DNA of 64,000 nucleotides, taken from assembly GCA_022457155.1 (NCBI GenBank), contig JAJGOT010001142.1, forward strand, positions 1 to 64,000, read 5' to 3'. Within the stretch, counting starts at the first letter, position 1, and every line of letters starts with the position of its first letter. A program made the position numbers and the translations under genes. The notes below the pieces were generated by a model. That model was not told the DNA's origin and did not search any database. It saw only the letters and a program-made list of their open reading frames with translations. This DNA is from Cladopsammia gracilis. Its lineage: Eukaryota; Cnidaria; Anthozoa; Scleractinia; Dendrophylliidae. Below, piece by piece: positions 62,681 to 64,000 of this stretch.

Positions 62681-63875
62681 TAGCCTGTTCCAGGCTCTCA
62701 GATGGTGGGGGCGAGCGAAAAATGTCGGAGCGAGCGAAGAAAAAACGAAGGAGGGGGGGAGGGGGGGGGGGGGGTGGGGGAAGGGGCGGAAGGAGAGCCT
62801 GTAAGACTTTCTTTAACGGACCGCTTCTGGTATACCAGCTCCTGGTATACCCTCTGATTGGTCAATTTTGACATATAGCGTCAACACCCGCAAAAATCGT
62901 AATCTGAATTACTCATGTCAATCAGCATTATGGTGAACACGGTTCACGCGCGCGATTTCGCGGAATCCGAGTTATGTGCTATTTTGAAAGAATGTCTCCT
63001 AGATTTCCCAGAAGTAAGGTCGCTGAGGAAGGAGCAAAAAACGTGTCTTGTAAGCCTGGCTCGTGGAAAAGATGTGCGGTTCTGCCGACCCGTTTTGGGA
63101 AGAGTTTAATATTTCAGCTCTTTCCGCGACCGACTGGAGATTCAAATATTTCAAACCGGACGTATAAATGACGACATACTTCTGACAATGGAGATACTGC
63201 CTAGCTCCGAGAAACACATCAACTTAAACGCAGAATAAACTCTGAGGAGCTAAAAAAAGTTGCAAGATGCCACTATTCCAATATTGACCGTGACTATCGC
63301 ATAACACTTCGATCTTATACTCTTTTAGCCGTGATCAGAAGAAACACTATCTCGCAAGTTATGCTAACCGCAGAGGTGCCAACCGCAGACTTGCGCTCAC
63401 ATTAAATCACGGAATGAGAAATGAACTTATCTTAAGCAACGAATAATTCCTACTTATTCGGCTACAACTGATCTTGCAATTCTTTCAAAGTGAGCCAAAA
63501 AACTCCACTGTTATGCCAAGAGCCAGCAAAGAAACGATGCATAACTAAATAATTCTAAACGGCTCTGGAAAGCGTAAATTCTTCCTGTCAGTATCACAGC
63601 TAGAGATTTTTTTTCCTAAGATCAAAGAAACGACAACATTTAGCGATCTACTTGCGCGAGAAATCTGAGAATGATTTCGGTAAATCGACAGATGGACATC
63701 TTGACAGCAGAAATCCAATTATCCAACTAAGTGACAAAAGTGGGCGGAAGAGGCTCGGTAAAGAAAGTCTCACAGGCTCTCCTTCCTTCTCCTTCTCCCC
63801 AGTTCCCACTCGTTTTTTTCTTCGCTATCAACATTTTTCGCTCGCCTCCACTATCTGAGAGCCTGGAACAGGCTA
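62681..63875. mobile_element. 1.2 kb non-autonomous DNA element with 9 bp duplication
   Basis: Terminal inverted repeats of about 130 bp starting TAGCCTGTTCCAGGCTCTCA; each tip is a hairpin (AGCCTG/CAGGCT). Flanked by ATATTACAC at 62672-62680 and 63876-63884. Same terminal style and duplication length as the MITE at 61051. Carries a RecQ-like fragment. Confidence 0.85.
62915..63171 (+). pseudogene. RecQ-helicase-like N-terminal fragment
   Basis: Frame 62915-63109 reads FPEVRSLRKEQKTCLVSLARGKDV, and a shifted frame continues through PTRFGKSLIFQLFPR, the Walker A (GFGKS-like) region of a RecQ-type helicase. The rest of the helicase is absent. A frameshift lies near 63085. Probably captured or left over from a larger parent transposon. 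Confidence 0.55.
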
Positions 63876-63971
63876 ATATTACACAGGTTTGACTGTAATC
63901 GCTACGATCGACGATTGCAACGATCGACGATCGCTGCGATTCTTGCGATCCTGGTGATCGCTGAGACCTCA

Positions 63972-64000
63972 GGTTTCCATATGATCGCAGCGATCGCAAG
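63972..64000 (+). repeat. MITE end running out of the window
   Basis: GGTTTCCATATGATCGCAGC matches the terminus of the MITE at 56243. The preceding 80 bp are GATCG-rich and may be part of a sister copy. Confidence 0.45.

Noticed and set aside
62620..62871. Gly/Arg-rich ORF of 83 residues
   Set aside because: Translation of the terminal inverted repeat and its G run; not conserved on the other end.

Overview
This is eukaryotic DNA, most likely from a cnidarian (coral or sea anemone type). The evidence is spliced genes with GT-AG introns, Penelope-like and BEL/Pao retroelements, an L1-like LINE, many hairpin-ended MITEs, and two Polinton/Maverick virus-like elements with gene sets of the cnidarian kind. 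No tRNA, rRNA, bacterial operon or CRISPR array is visible. Taxonomy and family names come from reading the sequence and from memory of protein families; no database search was run.

Layout. 0.25-2.4 kb: two Penelope-like reverse transcriptase (RT) relics. 2.85-13.0 kb: a decayed, truncated Polinton (Polinton 1) with a packaging ATPase, two fibre-like proteins, three related small proteins and protein-primed DNA polymerase B. 13.8-20.3 kb: a minus-strand BEL/Pao LTR element; its right LTR is split by a foldback element that encloses a Penelope RT fragment, and its pol gene is split by a LINE tail. 21.5-22.6 kb: a TATA-driven unknown gene whose promoter recurs at 58.8 kb. 22.7-27.65 kb: an L1-like LINE, nearly intact. 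28.2-33.0 kb: a six-exon gene joining a DDE-type transposase, a SAP-like segment and a USP-like cysteine protease.

33.75-53.8 kb: an approximately 62-64 bp tandem repeat array interrupted by a complete 18.3 kb Polinton (Polinton 2, 34490-52827). Polinton 2 has terminal inverted repeats, a target-site duplication, integrase, PolB, double-jelly-roll major capsid protein, packaging ATPase, a YqaJ-type nuclease, zinc-finger proteins and many small membrane or structural proteins. Nearly every gene starts just downstream of a TATATA-like box. It also holds a phased TGTCAC array and a phased cluster of ETS-type GGAAGT motifs. Many of its genes carry one or a few stops or frameshifts, and two LINE tails interrupt it, so it is a recent but dead endogenous virus-like element.

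54.4-57.3 kb: a CaRF-domain plus MULE-transposase gene. 57.3-64 kb: mostly non-coding DNA filled with MITEs, simple repeats and a LINE fragment, including two elements with hairpin termini and exact 9 bp target duplications, one of which carries a RecQ-helicase-like fragment.

The most interesting material is the regulatory architecture of Polinton 2, the fibre gene set of Polinton 1, and the transposase-protease gene.
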